Below are positions 18,410 through 26,508 of a DNA stretch of 58,930 bases, piece by piece. Where the stretch lies: assembly GCF_014695585.1 (NCBI RefSeq), contig NZ_JACJON010000074.1, positions 1 to 58,930 of the forward strand, read 5' to 3'. The notes under the pieces were generated by a model. That model was given only the letters and a program-made list of their open reading frames with translations, was not told the DNA's origin and ran no database searches. This stretch comes from Microcoleus sp. FACHB-831. GTDB taxonomy: Bacteria; Cyanobacteriota; Cyanobacteriia; Cyanobacteriales; FACHB-T130. The stretch's first letter is position 1, and every line of letters starts with the position of its first letter. A program made the translations under genes and the position numbers.

Positions 18410-18488
18410 TTACGCTCTTCCTTAAAATAGTTTTAAATGCTCAACCTACCTTGTTGTCTAATTTTCCCATTGATAGTCAAATAAGCGC

Positions 18489-19289
18489 ATGAACAAGATT
18501 CAAATAACGTCCGTAATTTTAGGAATCTCAGCGCTAGCGATCGCGCTTCCCTCTCCTGCTGGGGCTGCTGTTGAGCCAACGACGCTACACTTAGCTGCTG
18601 CCAACAAGCAGCAGCTAAGTGCGGTTGATTTGTACAATCGGGGAGTGGATAAGCTTGATGGTGGCGATTATAGAGGAGCGATCGCGGATTTTGATGCTGC
18701 TATCCGTCTCGACCCTAACGATTCTGAGGCTTTCTACAACCGGGCTTATACCCGCCACATCTTAGGTCAAGTTCAAGAAGCCATTAACGATTACACTGAG
18801 GCGATTCGCATTAAGCCGCAGTACGCTAATGCTTACGGTAATCGTGGCTATGCTCACTACATTCTCAAAAATTATCAAGCAGCGATCGCAGATTGTACTG
18901 CTGCGCTTCGTATCAATTCCAACAACGCTGATGCCTACATCTACCGCGCCAATGCCCTGGACGATACTGGCAAAACTAAAGCCGCCCTCGAAGACTACAA
19001 TCAGGCTTTAAGTATCAACCCCAAACACGCTAGGGGCTATTACAACCGCGCTGTTGCTCACAACCGACTAAAAGAACCGCAAAAGGCCCTTGAGGATTAC
19101 ACAACTAGCATCACTCTCGATGCTAAGTTTCCTGACGCTTATTACAATCGCGGCGTTACCTATGTTGAACTTGGTAACAAACCAAAAGCAGCTCAAGACT
19201 TCCAGAAAGCCGCAGAGCTTTTTAAGCAACAAGGAAAAACAGACAACTACCAACAGACATTGAACGCTTTAAAAACCGTTCAGCAGTAG
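18489..19289 (+). CDS. Exported TPR-repeat protein
   Basis: A 266-residue protein with a signal peptide (residues 1-26, ending PAGAA) and about six consecutive 34-residue TPR units from residue 45 on. The units are of the pattern 'A.YNRG.....G....A..DY..AI...P' typical of cyanobacterial TPR proteins. TPR domains bind partner proteins, but the partner is not evident. It is divergent from cyanoP with 79 bases between starts, so the two may share regulatory DNA. A MITE-like repeat follows its stop. Confidence 0.88.
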   Translation: MNKIQITSVILGISALAIALPSPAGAAVEPTTLHLAAANKQQLSAVDLYNRGVDKLDGGDYRGAIADFDAAIRLDPNDSEAFYNRAYTRHILGQVQEAINDYTEAIRIKPQYANAYGNRGYAHYILKNYQAAIADCTAALRINSNNADAYIYRANALDDTGKTKAALEDYNQALSINPKHARGYYNRAVAHNRLKEPQKALEDYTTSITLDAKFPDAYYNRGVTYVELGNKPKAAQDFQKAAELFKQQGKTDNYQQTLNALKTVQQ

Positions 19290-19303
19290 ATAGTACAGGG
19301 CTA

Positions 19304-19466
19304 ACTATGGACTTTGGACTGTTAGAGCCGTTTATTTTCTAGAACTTACGCACAACTTACACAAATTTAGTGCCCTAGATTTTCTTTAACGCTTATTTCC
19401 CAGCTTCTTCTGGGAGATAGGTGTTTGAAGATCTATATGTAAGTTCTATTGTCTAAAGTCCACAGT
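19304..19466. mobile_element. MITE-like nested inverted repeat
   Basis: Outer arms of 16 bases (19304-19319 and 19451-19466) match in 14 positions. Inside them a perfect 10-bp inverted pair (TAGAACTTAC at 19340-19349, GTAAGTTCTA at 19439-19448) bounds 109 bases. The AGAACTTACGCA end is of a type seen at termini of small non-autonomous elements in cyanobacteria. There is no transposase. It lies between the convergent TPR and psb34 genes. Confidence 0.5.
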
Positions 19467-19480
19467 TGGAATTTTAAAAT

Positions 19481-19660
19481 TTAGCCTACGCTTGATACCG
19501 ATACTGCCACAAACATTAAGCTGCCAAGCAGAACAACCGCACCTATGCCCAAGAAGATGTAGTTGCGCTGTTCATTCTTGGTTGGTGGCTCCGCCGTGTA
19601 AACTTTTGGTTCGCGTGCAAAGTTGTTCAGCCGTCCGCCTTCTTCTGTGGTGTATGGCAT
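19481..19660 (-). CDS. psb34: Photosystem II assembly protein Psb34
   Basis: A 59-residue single-span thylakoid protein. The sequence MPYTTEEGGRLNNFAREPKV followed by YTAEPPTKNEQRNY and one hydrophobic helix (IFLGIGAVVLLGSLMFVAV) matches Psb34, a small protein known to associate with the CP47 module during photosystem II assembly in competition with Hlip proteins. The start is supported by this conserved N-terminus. It is monocistronic, downstream of the MITE-like repeat in opposite orientation to the TPR gene. Confidence 0.9.
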   Translation of the reverse strand: MPYTTEEGGRLNNFAREPKVYTAEPPTKNEQRNYIFLGIGAVVLLGSLMFVAVSVSSVG

Positions 19661-19754
19661 AAATAATATCCTCAGCTTGTTTCTTTACTAAACTTAACAT
19701 AAGTTATGAAAAAACTCTCATTTTGAAGAAAAAAATCTTTACAAATTTTAAAAT

Positions 19755-19777
19755 TAGGGTGAGTATTGCCCACCCTA
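19755..19777 (-). terminator. TAGGGTG..CACCCTA hairpin after thiO-thiG
   Basis: A 7-bp stem with a 9-base loop lies just beyond the thiO-thiG stop. On the minus strand it is followed by ATTTTAAAATTT, a weak T tract. Very similar hairpins lie at 38788 and, degenerate, near 44970. Confidence 0.5.
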
Positions 19778-19790
19778 GCGCCTGTATTGG

Positions 19791-21872
19791 TTAGCTGGTA
19801 GCTCCTACAATCGTCCCGGTGAGGGGAGAACTAGCGCTGGCGTAAACTTTGACGGGTATGCGTCCGGCACTATAGGCAAGACGACCTGCTTCAACAGCCA
19901 TACCCATAGCTTTGCCCATAGCAACGGGATTTTTGGCGCAAGCGATCGCTGTATTAATCAAAGTGGCATCAGCTCCCAACTCCATCGCTAAAGCAGCCTC
20001 GCTAGGCGTACCAATCCCAGCATCCACAACTACAGGAACCCTAGCATTCTCAATGATGATCTGAATATTCGCCTCATTCTTTATCCCCTGTCCGGAACCA
20101 ATAGGCGACCCCAGAGGCATCACCGTCACGCAGCCCACTTCTTCTAAACGTTTAGCCAGCAACGGGTCAGCATTAATATAAGGCAACACGGCAAAGCCTT
20201 CCTTCACCAGTTTCTCTGCCGCTTCCAAAGTACCGAATGGGTCAGGTAGCAGATATTTAGCGTCGGGAATAACCTCCAACTTGACAAAATTATTGTCCTC
20301 CTGTCCCAACAGCTTCGCCATCTCCCGCCCCAGACGCGCCACTCGGATAGCTTCTTCAGCAGTTTGACAACCAGCAGTGTTGGGCAGCATCCAAAGTTTC
20401 GTCCAGTCTAAGGCTTCTGCCAGCCCTTCGTGTCCCGGCGCTTTAGTTTGCACGCGACGCACCGCAACTGTGACAATTTCGCTGCCACTTGCAGCAATAC
20501 TTTGCCGCATATCTTCTAAACTGCGATATTTGCCAGTTCCTGTCATCAGACGAGAGCGGAACTTTCGACCAGCAATAATTAATAAGTCAGAATTGGATGT
20601 TTCAAGCGACTGAGCTAGATGATCAGTATTATTTGTGGTTAATTGCGGCATAACTGGGGTCGCCGTTTCTAGGCGAGATGAGGAATCAGGCGATGGGCTA
20701 AATAATTTTGAATTATTAGATTGCTTGTCAGATTCAACAATTTCTAATTTTTGAGAATTAGACACCAATCCATAATTGTTTTGCTTTTTGCGCCTTGTTT
20801 CTTTAGCGTAGAACCTGGAGTAGTGAAAACTATCGAGGAGCGCGTCAGACTTTTGATTTAAGATATGGTCTGCCAGTAGCGAAGCAGTTATCGGCGCTAG
20901 CAAAATACCATTGCGATAGTGCCCCGTAGCCAGAGTTAAATTTTCGCACGGGCTGGAGCCAAGAATTGGTAACTCATCTGGCGTCGCTGGCCGAAATCCC
21001 CACCAGAATTCCTCTACTGCCCATTGTTCTAAAGCGGGATAGAGACGAATTGCCCGTTCTAGCAATTTTTGCATCCCGGCTGGCGTGTTGTGCGGAGTAA
21101 ATCCCACATCTTCGCTGGTGGCTCCTATTATCAGGCGTCCGTCTTGACGCGGGACGATGTAAATTTCACTGCCATACAAAATTCGTTGTAGGGGTAATTC
21201 ATAAGTTGCGGCTAAGGGAACCCGCACGGATAGCATTTGACCTTTTTTAGGACGTACCGGGAGTGGTAACAACTGGTTTGACCAAGCACCACCAGCTAGA
21301 ATATATTGTTCGGCTTGCCAATCACCTGAAGCTGTCTTGACGCTGACGATTCGCCGATTTTTTTGCCCGAATGCTTCTGCTGCTATTCCTTCTGGCAAAT
21401 TGACGCCCAATTGTTCGGCGGCCATTCGCAGAGATTGAGTCAGCGTTCTATTATCTACTTGAGCATCTTCGGGATACCACCAGCCACCAATGACATCTGC
21501 GCCCAGTCCGGATTGATGGAGATGAATGGCATCTTTATCTAACCAAATTGCTGATGAGGACTGACCCTTGTGTTCATAAACCGGAGCCAAAATACCGCAG
21601 GGCCAGTATCCAGCCGTAACGCCAGTAATATCTTCTAGCTTGCGAATCCATTCTGGATACAGCGACCTACTTCGCAAGCATAAATCCAGCATTGGGCCGG
21701 GGGGGATGCCCTCGGCTTCAGGTGCTAGCATTCCAGCGGCGGCATGGGCGGCGGCTTGTTTAAAGTCGCGGCACAAAACGGTGACTGATGCCCCGCGTAG
21801 TCTCAGTTCAATTGCGAGTGTAAGGCCGATTATACCGCCGCCGATGATGATAATGTCACTTGCCAAGTTCAT
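19791..21872 (-). CDS. thiO/thiG: ThiO-ThiG fusion: glycine oxidase plus thiazole synthase
   Basis: A 693-residue fusion for the thiazole branch of thiamine synthesis. Residues 1 to about 345 are an FAD-dependent glycine oxidase (ThiO): the dinucleotide-binding site is [16 protein letters not shown] and the C-terminal block is [13 protein letters not shown]. It makes the iminoglycine needed by the second enzyme. A low-complexity linker of about 80 residues follows. Residues from about 430 form ThiG ([15 protein letters not shown], then FVKLEVIPD with the active-site lysine, and [13 protein letters not shown]). This fusion is known in cyanobacteria. The linker ([20 protein letters not shown]) is the variable part and may derive from repeat DNA. 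Confidence 0.96.
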   Translation of the reverse strand: MNLASDIIIIGGGIIGLTLAIELRLRGASVTVLCRDFKQAAAHAAAGMLAPEAEGIPPGPMLDLCLRSRSLYPEWIRKLEDITGVTAGYWPCGILAPVYEHKGQSSSAIWLDKDAIHLHQSGLGADVIGGWWYPEDAQVDNRTLTQSLRMAAEQLGVNLPEGIAAEAFGQKNRRIVSVKTASGDWQAEQYILAGGAWSNQLLPLPVRPKKGQMLSVRVPLAATYELPLQRILYGSEIYIVPRQDGRLIIGATSEDVGFTPHNTPAGMQKLLERAIRLYPALEQWAVEEFWWGFRPATPDELPILGSSPCENLTLATGHYRNGILLAPITASLLADHILNQKSDALLDSFHYSRFYAKETRRKKQNNYGLVSNSQKLEIVESDKQSNNSKLFSPSPDSSSRLETATPVMPQLTTNNTDHLAQSLETSNSDLLIIAGRKFRSRLMTGTGKYRSLEDMRQSIAASGSEIVTVAVRRVQTKAPGHEGLAEALDWTKLWMLPNTAGCQTAEEAIRVARLGREMAKLLGQEDNNFVKLEVIPDAKYLLPDPFGTLEAAEKLVKEGFAVLPYINADPLLAKRLEEVGCVTVMPLGSPIGSGQGIKNEANIQIIIENARVPVVVDAGIGTPSEAALAMELGADATLINTAIACAKNPVAMGKAMGMAVEAGRLAYSAGRIPVKVYASASSPLTGTIVGATS

Positions 21873-21983
21873 TTATTGTTAGTTTTTATAGCGGTTTGCA
21901 TTATCGAAACTACAATTAGTGTCTTGGAATATGGTATAGCTTAATTAACACCTATTGTGGTTTGAATTGTACTTTCGCCTGCT

Positions 21984-22020
21984 CGTGCTTGTCTTTATAA
22001 TCCCTATTAGGGATTGAAAC
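21984..22020 (+). repeat. Lone CRISPR-repeat-like sequence
   Basis: The last 20 bases here, TCCCTATTAGGGATTGAAAC, match the 3' half of a common cyanobacterial CRISPR repeat, with its CCCTA..TAGGG dyad and GAAAC end. No second copy at spacer distance and no cas gene were seen, so this is a single relic or a chance resemblance rather than an array. Confidence 0.45.
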
Positions 22021-22062
22021 TAACAACTATTAAGTACCGATTGCAAATTTTATACAAGCGAT

Positions 22063-22332
22063 TCACCAGAGCGCTGGAATTCCTTGGTTGCTGTCTGATT
22101 CTGAATCGCTGCTAGGCTCTGGCTCGGTTTCTGGGGATGGCTCTGGGCTGGGTTCAGCTGGCGTATCTTCAACTGGACTGGCTTGGGGTTGAGAAGTTGA
22201 GTATGTTGCTGTAGAAGTCCTGGATTTTGCACTTTGGCGACTGGGTGTAAATTGCCTGCCGAGTGCGGTTCCCACTAGCATAGCAACTGCTACTGCCAAT
22301 ATAATTCCTGCAAGCCATTTATACATCGCCAC
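22063..22332 (-). CDS. Small single-span protein with Pro/Ser/Glu-rich tail
   Basis: An 89-residue protein of unknown function. The N-terminal hydrophobic segment (WLAGIILAVAVAMLVGTAL, residues 5-23) is an uncleaved anchor or signal. The remaining 60 residues are low complexity: SRQSAKSRTSTATYSTS, then a PEPSPEPSPETEPEPSSDSES stretch. It is probably a membrane-anchored, disordered tail. No family recognised. It is near the lone CRISPR-like repeat but has no sign of being linked to it. Confidence 0.55.
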   Translation of the reverse strand: MAMYKWLAGIILAVAVAMLVGTALGRQFTPSRQSAKSRTSTATYSTSQPQASPVEDTPAEPSPEPSPETEPEPSSDSESDSNQGIPALW

Positions 22333-22857
22333 GACGTAAAACCTATGAGTTGCTGAAGTTTTTTACTGCTAATTTGACTTTGCTACACGTTGATATGCAA
22401 GTCAAGAGTTAAAAGGCATAAATGCAAAAAGAAGAAAAGCTGTGAGCTTTAAAACTTTTGGCTAGTGCGGGGGCAAATTAAATGTGAAACAGCTTATTGG
22501 AGATTATTTGCGGAGTTTAAAAAGCAATCAGCATAATTAATAAATTCTCTGGACTGTAAATCTTCACAGTTTGGCTAAGTACACAGTTTCGCAAAATAAT
22601 ATACTGTCTTGGAAACTTGAAAAGTGCGATCGCCTCCAACTTTTTGTGAACTAACGCTTTTATCCGTCAATAATGCTGTGTCCTAGATTTTACCTCAAAT
22701 TTCGCTGTTTTTAGGCTAATTTTCCACGCTTAATTATCTTTCAGGAGGATAATTGTTAAGCGTAAGCCATCTGCCTGTAGGGAATGTCATAAACGATCGC
22801 ATCCCAGGTATGAATGATGGAAACGCCTATTTTTTGCCTGCTAAATAGGTACTGAAT

Positions 22858-23010
22858 CTAATGAATGGGGAGCGAGGCGATCGCATAGCCATCTTCTGAG
22901 GTTTGACGCACTTCGGCTATCTGCTGACGATAATTAGCAACGTCACGTCGATTGAGGAACACTAGGGCATAATCACTTTGCCCTAGTGTTCTGTCGCCGG
23001 CATTCCGTTG
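22858..23010 (-). pseudogene. Possible gene fragment without a start codon
   Basis: The minus strand encodes fifty sense codons ending in a stop. They include DYALVFLNRRDVANYRQQIA and then VRQTSEDGYAIASLPIH. The composition looks protein-like, but the frame begins directly after a stop and has no ATG, GTG or TTG near its start. It also overlaps a perfect inverted repeat. It could be the C-terminal remnant of a decayed gene. I cannot name the parent family. Confidence 0.25.
22957..22991. repeat. 13-bp perfect inverted repeat
   Basis: GAACACTAGGGCA (22957-22969) and its complement (22979-22991) flank a 9-base loop. No T run follows on either strand, so it is not an obvious terminator. Confidence 0.6.
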
Positions 23011-23210
23011 TCATTTATTAAAAAAAATCCACGAGCTGTAGGAGAGTAGCGCATTTTCCGGCAGCCTGAAAAATTGATTTAATTATAGGACTGCCAGTAT
23101 ATTCCCTGAGTTAGCTACTAGGGCGACTCATTCTTGCGAGAGATATAACGCTTAGGCTTGATAAAACTAATGCCTTTGACAGAGAGCGATCGCTCCCAAG
23201 GAGTATTTTT

Positions 23211-23681
23211 TTATGGTAAATACTTTTGCACAACGCTCCAACCAGTTAGGGAAACCCAAATGAATCCTACCAGTAGGGTCATATTAACGCCAACGTGGAG
23301 CGATCGCACCCAAGGACGTTGCGGGCTAATTTGAGTTGCACTACCTGCTGATATTAATATCAGTACCACAACGGCTAACCCAGCCCACAAGTGTGACGAG
23401 TGACCAAGCGTGCCGTAGTGACCAAGCGTGCCTACAATTCCAATAGCCAGTAACAGCAACACCAGACCTACAGCGATCGCCCCGGTACCATAATGTAAAG
23501 GGCGCAACCAGCTAGGGCGCGGCTGTCGGGAACGCCGAATCGAAAACATTGCCAAGCCGCTTATTGCCAAAATCAGATAAGCCAAAAGCGCAAAGCCCAT
23601 TGACCAAGCAGCTATTTTCCAGAGCCAAATAAAAGAAGGTAGATTCAACTTTAATGCGTTTGTCGTGAGGATAAAATACAA
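23211..23681 (-). CDS. DUF4079 family membrane protein
   Basis: A 156-residue integral membrane protein with four hydrophobic segments (about residues 18-45, 66-88, 94-112, 126-150). Histidines at the ends of segments (PLHYGTGAIAVG, HSSHLWAGLA, SLHVGVNM) resemble the spaced histidines of heme-binding membrane proteins. I assign it to DUF4079, a cyanobacterial and plant membrane family without an established role. It is monocistronic as far as seen. Confidence 0.7.
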   Translation of the reverse strand: MYFILTTNALKLNLPSFIWLWKIAAWSMGFALLAYLILAISGLAMFSIRRSRQPRPSWLRPLHYGTGAIAVGLVLLLLAIGIVGTLGHYGTLGHSSHLWAGLAVVVLILISAGSATQISPQRPWVRSLHVGVNMTLLVGFIWVSLTGWSVVQKYLP

Positions 23682-23825
23682 CTACCGACGCCAGACATCG
23701 TATATTCTAGCCAATAGCTGTCAGACTTTCACGTGTTTGTGAGTCAAATAGTTTTCTATAAATTTTTCCATAAAAAAGGTTGCCTCTATCGGCAACCCAG
23801 TCAATCCTTAAACCAAAAATGGGTT

Positions 23826-24212
23826 TTAGTTAATAGAAGCAGTTGTTAAAGGTTCTGCAATTTGTCTTGTTTTCTTATTATGAGAATGAATCTTCTGATT
23901 ATTATGGGTTTTTTCTTGGCTCGGTGCAGCAATCAGATCTGTATCAGATTGATTTTCTTCATCCATGCACAGCTTCGAGCATGATATTTTATCTGAAATA
24001 ATCGCGCTTGCCATCATCCCCGTGTGAATTTCCAGAACCGCTTCGGGAACTGATTCAAACACTAAACGTTGTCCGGGGAAGACAACGCGCTCGAAATACC
24101 AGTTAATAATATTAGCGATTCGAGCAATCTGAATTTGGCTCGTAGCATTAACGTAGCAGCATAGTATCGAGCCGTCGCTATCCGATGGAAGCGGATCTAG
24201 AATTTGAGCCAT
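23826..24212 (-). CDS. DUF1830 family protein
   Basis: A 128-residue soluble protein. The first 85 residues, including ILCCYVNATSQIQIARI and NWYFERVVFPGQRLVFES, match DUF1830, a small family restricted largely to cyanobacteria with no known function. The last 45 residues are charged, low complexity and histidine/asparagine-rich, and are probably not part of the domain. It is monocistronic and preceded by a spacer of 555 bases. Confidence 0.82.
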   Translation of the reverse strand: MAQILDPLPSDSDGSILCCYVNATSQIQIARIANIINWYFERVVFPGQRLVFESVPEAVLEIHTGMMASAIISDKISCSKLCMDEENQSDTDLIAAPSQEKTHNNQKIHSHNKKTRQIAEPLTTASIN

Positions 24213-24767
24213 GAGTGCAGAGGAGCTTAGCGCTTACTAGAGTATTACGTTTACAACGTAACACTAAGCGATCCCCGGTTACTGTAACCCCGATTACCAT
24301 ATGAATATTTATCTGTTAATTTCTACCTAAAGTTGGATGAGCAAACTTACCAAACGTATAGAGACAACAAAATTTTCTTTATCCAAAAATAACCGCTTAG
24401 GGGGATGTGCGATGTAGCGCTACTTTTGCTGGTATTGCTTGCGCGATCGCCAGCTATTTTTCTTTTTTGGTAAACTTTTTCCCCTATTATTGCACAACAA
24501 GAGCAACTGGGGCGAAAATAGCCACACAGATGAGGAAGGTAAGTGGTATCGTAAAGTTATATGAAAATATTTTCACAATAATTAAAGAGAGGGCTGTAGC
24601 AAAAGCCTAAATGGCAGCTTGGAAATAGCTTTGATACACGTTTTGTATCTGACGATACAAAACGTCGCCGAACTACCACGTGAATGGAAAGCGATCGCTC
24701 TAAGATAAGCGCTTTTAGCATTTCTTCAGAGTCGTGAGAGTAGTAAATCTGAATACAGAAAATTGCG
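24213..24767. other. Spacer upstream of the radical SAM gene
   Basis: Of these 555 bases a 67-codon GTG frame (24407-24610) is open, but it has no ribosome site or recognisable protein character. A perfect 12-bp inverted repeat lies at 24638-24665. The spacer should contain promoters for DUF1830 (minus) and the radical SAM gene (plus). Confidence 0.5.
24638..24665. promoter_or_regulatory. 12-bp perfect palindrome upstream of the radical SAM gene
   Basis: ACGTTTTGTATC (24638-24649) and GATACAAAACGT (24654-24665) are exact complements around TGAC. It lies 102 bases before the radical SAM start. It could be an operator for a dimeric regulator, or the end of a short upstream transcript. No T run follows. 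Confidence 0.4.
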
Positions 24768-26339
24768 ATGGAACAACGAATTCTCTACGTCCGGCTCCCG
24801 TGCAATCCGATCTTCCCGATTGGGGTTGTGTATTTATCAGATCACGTCCATAAGCTATTCCCACAAGTAGAGCAACGCATCTTTGACTTGGGGACGGTAC
24901 CACCGCTGGATTTTGCAGGTGCGCTCGATAACTGCGTAGATGAATTCAAACCAACGCTGCTAGTCTACTCTTGGCGCGACATTCAGATTTATGCACCAGT
25001 GGGAGGTAGAGGCGGCAACCCGCTACAAAACGCCTTTGAGTTCTATTATGCCCAGAATCCCTTCATTAAGTTGCGGGGAGCTTTGGGAGGATTGCGATTG
25101 GCAGTTTCGTACTATACAGAATTGTCGCGCAACTTAGGGTTAATCAAACGAGGGCTAAAACGCGCCCAAAAATATAATCCAGAGTCTCGCGTCATCGTCG
25201 GTGGTGGTGCGGTAAGCGTATTTTACGAACAGTTGGGAAAAAGCCTACCAAAAGGGACAATAGTCTCGGTTGGAGAAGGCGAGGCATTGCTGGAAAAACT
25301 GTTAGGTGGGAAAGATTTGGGGGATGAGCGGTGTTATGTGGTGGGAGAGACAATAGCCCGCGATCGCATGATCCACGAAGCGCCAGCTAACATAGAAAAA
25401 ACCGCCTGCAACTACGACTACATAGAAAAAATCTGGCCGGAATTTCAATATTACCTGCAAGACCAAGACTTCTATATAGGAGTGCAAACAAAACGCGGTT
25501 GTCCCCACAACTGCTGCTACTGCATTTATACAGTCATCGAAGGCAAGCAAGTACGCATCAATCCAGCAGATGAAGTTGTAGCAGAAATGCAGCAACTTTA
25601 TAACAGAGGTATCCGCAACTTCTGGTTTACCGATGCTCAGTTTATCCCAGCCCGAAAATTTATAGACGACGCCGTTGAGTTATTGCAGAAAATTCTCGAC
25701 GCCGGGATGGACGATATCCACTGGGCGGCTTATATTCGGGCAGACAACCTGACACCAGAGTTGTGCGAATTGATGGTAAAGACGGGAATGAACTATTTTG
25801 AAATAGGCATTACCAGCGGTTCGCAAGAACTTGTCAGGAAAATGCGAATGGGCTACAACCTGCGTACCGTCTTGCAAAACTGCCGCGACTTAAAAGCTGC
25901 TGGCTTTAACGATTTGGTTTCAGTCAATTACTCATTTAACGTAATAGACGAACGCCCAGAAACCATTCGCCAAACTCTAGCCTACCATCGGGAACTAGAG
26001 CGTATCTTTGGAGCAGATAAAGTCGAACCAGCGATCTTCTTTATTGGATTGCAACCGCATACCCATTTAGAAGAATATGCATTCGACAATAATATCCTCA
26101 AAGAGGGATATAACCCCATGAGCTTAATGCCTTGGACAGCCAAGAAATTACTTTGGAATCCAGAACCTCTCGGCTCCTTCTTTGGAGAAATTTGCCTGCA
26201 AGCATGGCGAAAAAATCCCAATGATTTTGGTCGAGAAGTTATGAATATTTTAGAGGAAAAGCTAGGTTGTGCTGAATTGGAACAAGCATTATCTGCACCA
26301 ATTGAGCAAAAAGAAAAACAATTGGCAGGTGTTTCTTAA
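24768..26339 (+). CDS. B12-binding-type radical SAM protein (PSII high-light acclimation family)
   Basis: A 523-residue radical SAM enzyme. Residues 1-190 look like the Rossmann B12-binding-like domain of the BchE/P-methyltransferase class (RILYVRLPCNPIFPIGV ... VIVGGGAVSV ... VSVGEGE). The radical SAM core carries the CX3CX2C cluster motif as RGCPHNCCYC (C245, C249, C252). It resembles the cyanobacterial family usually annotated as a photosystem II high-light acclimation radical SAM protein. Its substrate is not known to me, and the physiological label comes from annotation memory, not from the sequence. Confidence 0.85.
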   Translation: MEQRILYVRLPCNPIFPIGVVYLSDHVHKLFPQVEQRIFDLGTVPPLDFAGALDNCVDEFKPTLLVYSWRDIQIYAPVGGRGGNPLQNAFEFYYAQNPFIKLRGALGGLRLAVSYYTELSRNLGLIKRGLKRAQKYNPESRVIVGGGAVSVFYEQLGKSLPKGTIVSVGEGEALLEKLLGGKDLGDERCYVVGETIARDRMIHEAPANIEKTACNYDYIEKIWPEFQYYLQDQDFYIGVQTKRGCPHNCCYCIYTVIEGKQVRINPADEVVAEMQQLYNRGIRNFWFTDAQFIPARKFIDDAVELLQKILDAGMDDIHWAAYIRADNLTPELCELMVKTGMNYFEIGITSGSQELVRKMRMGYNLRTVLQNCRDLKAAGFNDLVSVNYSFNVIDERPETIRQTLAYHRELERIFGADKVEPAIFFIGLQPHTHLEEYAFDNNILKEGYNPMSLMPWTAKKLLWNPEPLGSFFGEICLQAWRKNPNDFGREVMNILEEKLGCAELEQALSAPIEQKEKQLAGVS

Positions 26340-26466
26340 TTGTCGCGCCCTATATTCTAAGTGTGTCCCCGGAGGATATTGGCTAGCTTGCAACCAAGCC
26401 AACTCGGCGGATTAGCACAATTAAGGTGGCATTTCCGGACTCCTCCTTAAAACTCTCTTACTCTGA

Positions 26467-26493
26467 TACCTCTGCGCCTCTGCGGTTCGTTAA
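26467..26493. repeat. CTCTGCGCCTCTGCGGTTCGTT dispersed repeat
   Basis: The phrase CCTCTGCGCCTCTGCGG followed by TTCGTT belongs to a short degenerate repeat found in the spacers of many filamentous cyanobacteria. It lies 16 bases before the DICT gene start, so it forms most of that gene's 5' leader. Confidence 0.5.
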
Positions 26494-26508
26494 ATTAAGC
26501 CCAAAATC

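Larger units (their letters stand above)
22333..23210. other. Gene-poor 878-base spacer with structured elements
   Basis: No complete gene is recognised. It contains an inverted repeat around an AGGAGG sequence (22726-22763) leading into a 31-codon TTG frame (22753-22848). It also contains a start-less minus frame of 50 codons (22858-23010) and a 13-bp perfect inverted repeat (22957-22969, 22979-22991). These are described separately. Confidence 0.5.

Noticed and set aside
21961-22062. A CRISPR array at the lone repeat-like sequence
   Set aside because: Only one repeat-like unit is present. I found no second copy at 60-80 base spacing and no cas genes.
24407-24610. 67-codon GTG frame upstream of the radical SAM gene
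   Set aside because: No ribosome site before the GTG, no family resemblance, and mixed hydrophobic content without a clear helix pattern.
26340-26508. A tRNA-like fold around the GGCTAGCTTGCAACCAAGCC stretch
   Set aside because: Only one stem is convincing. There is no acceptor/T-arm pair with a TTC-type loop.
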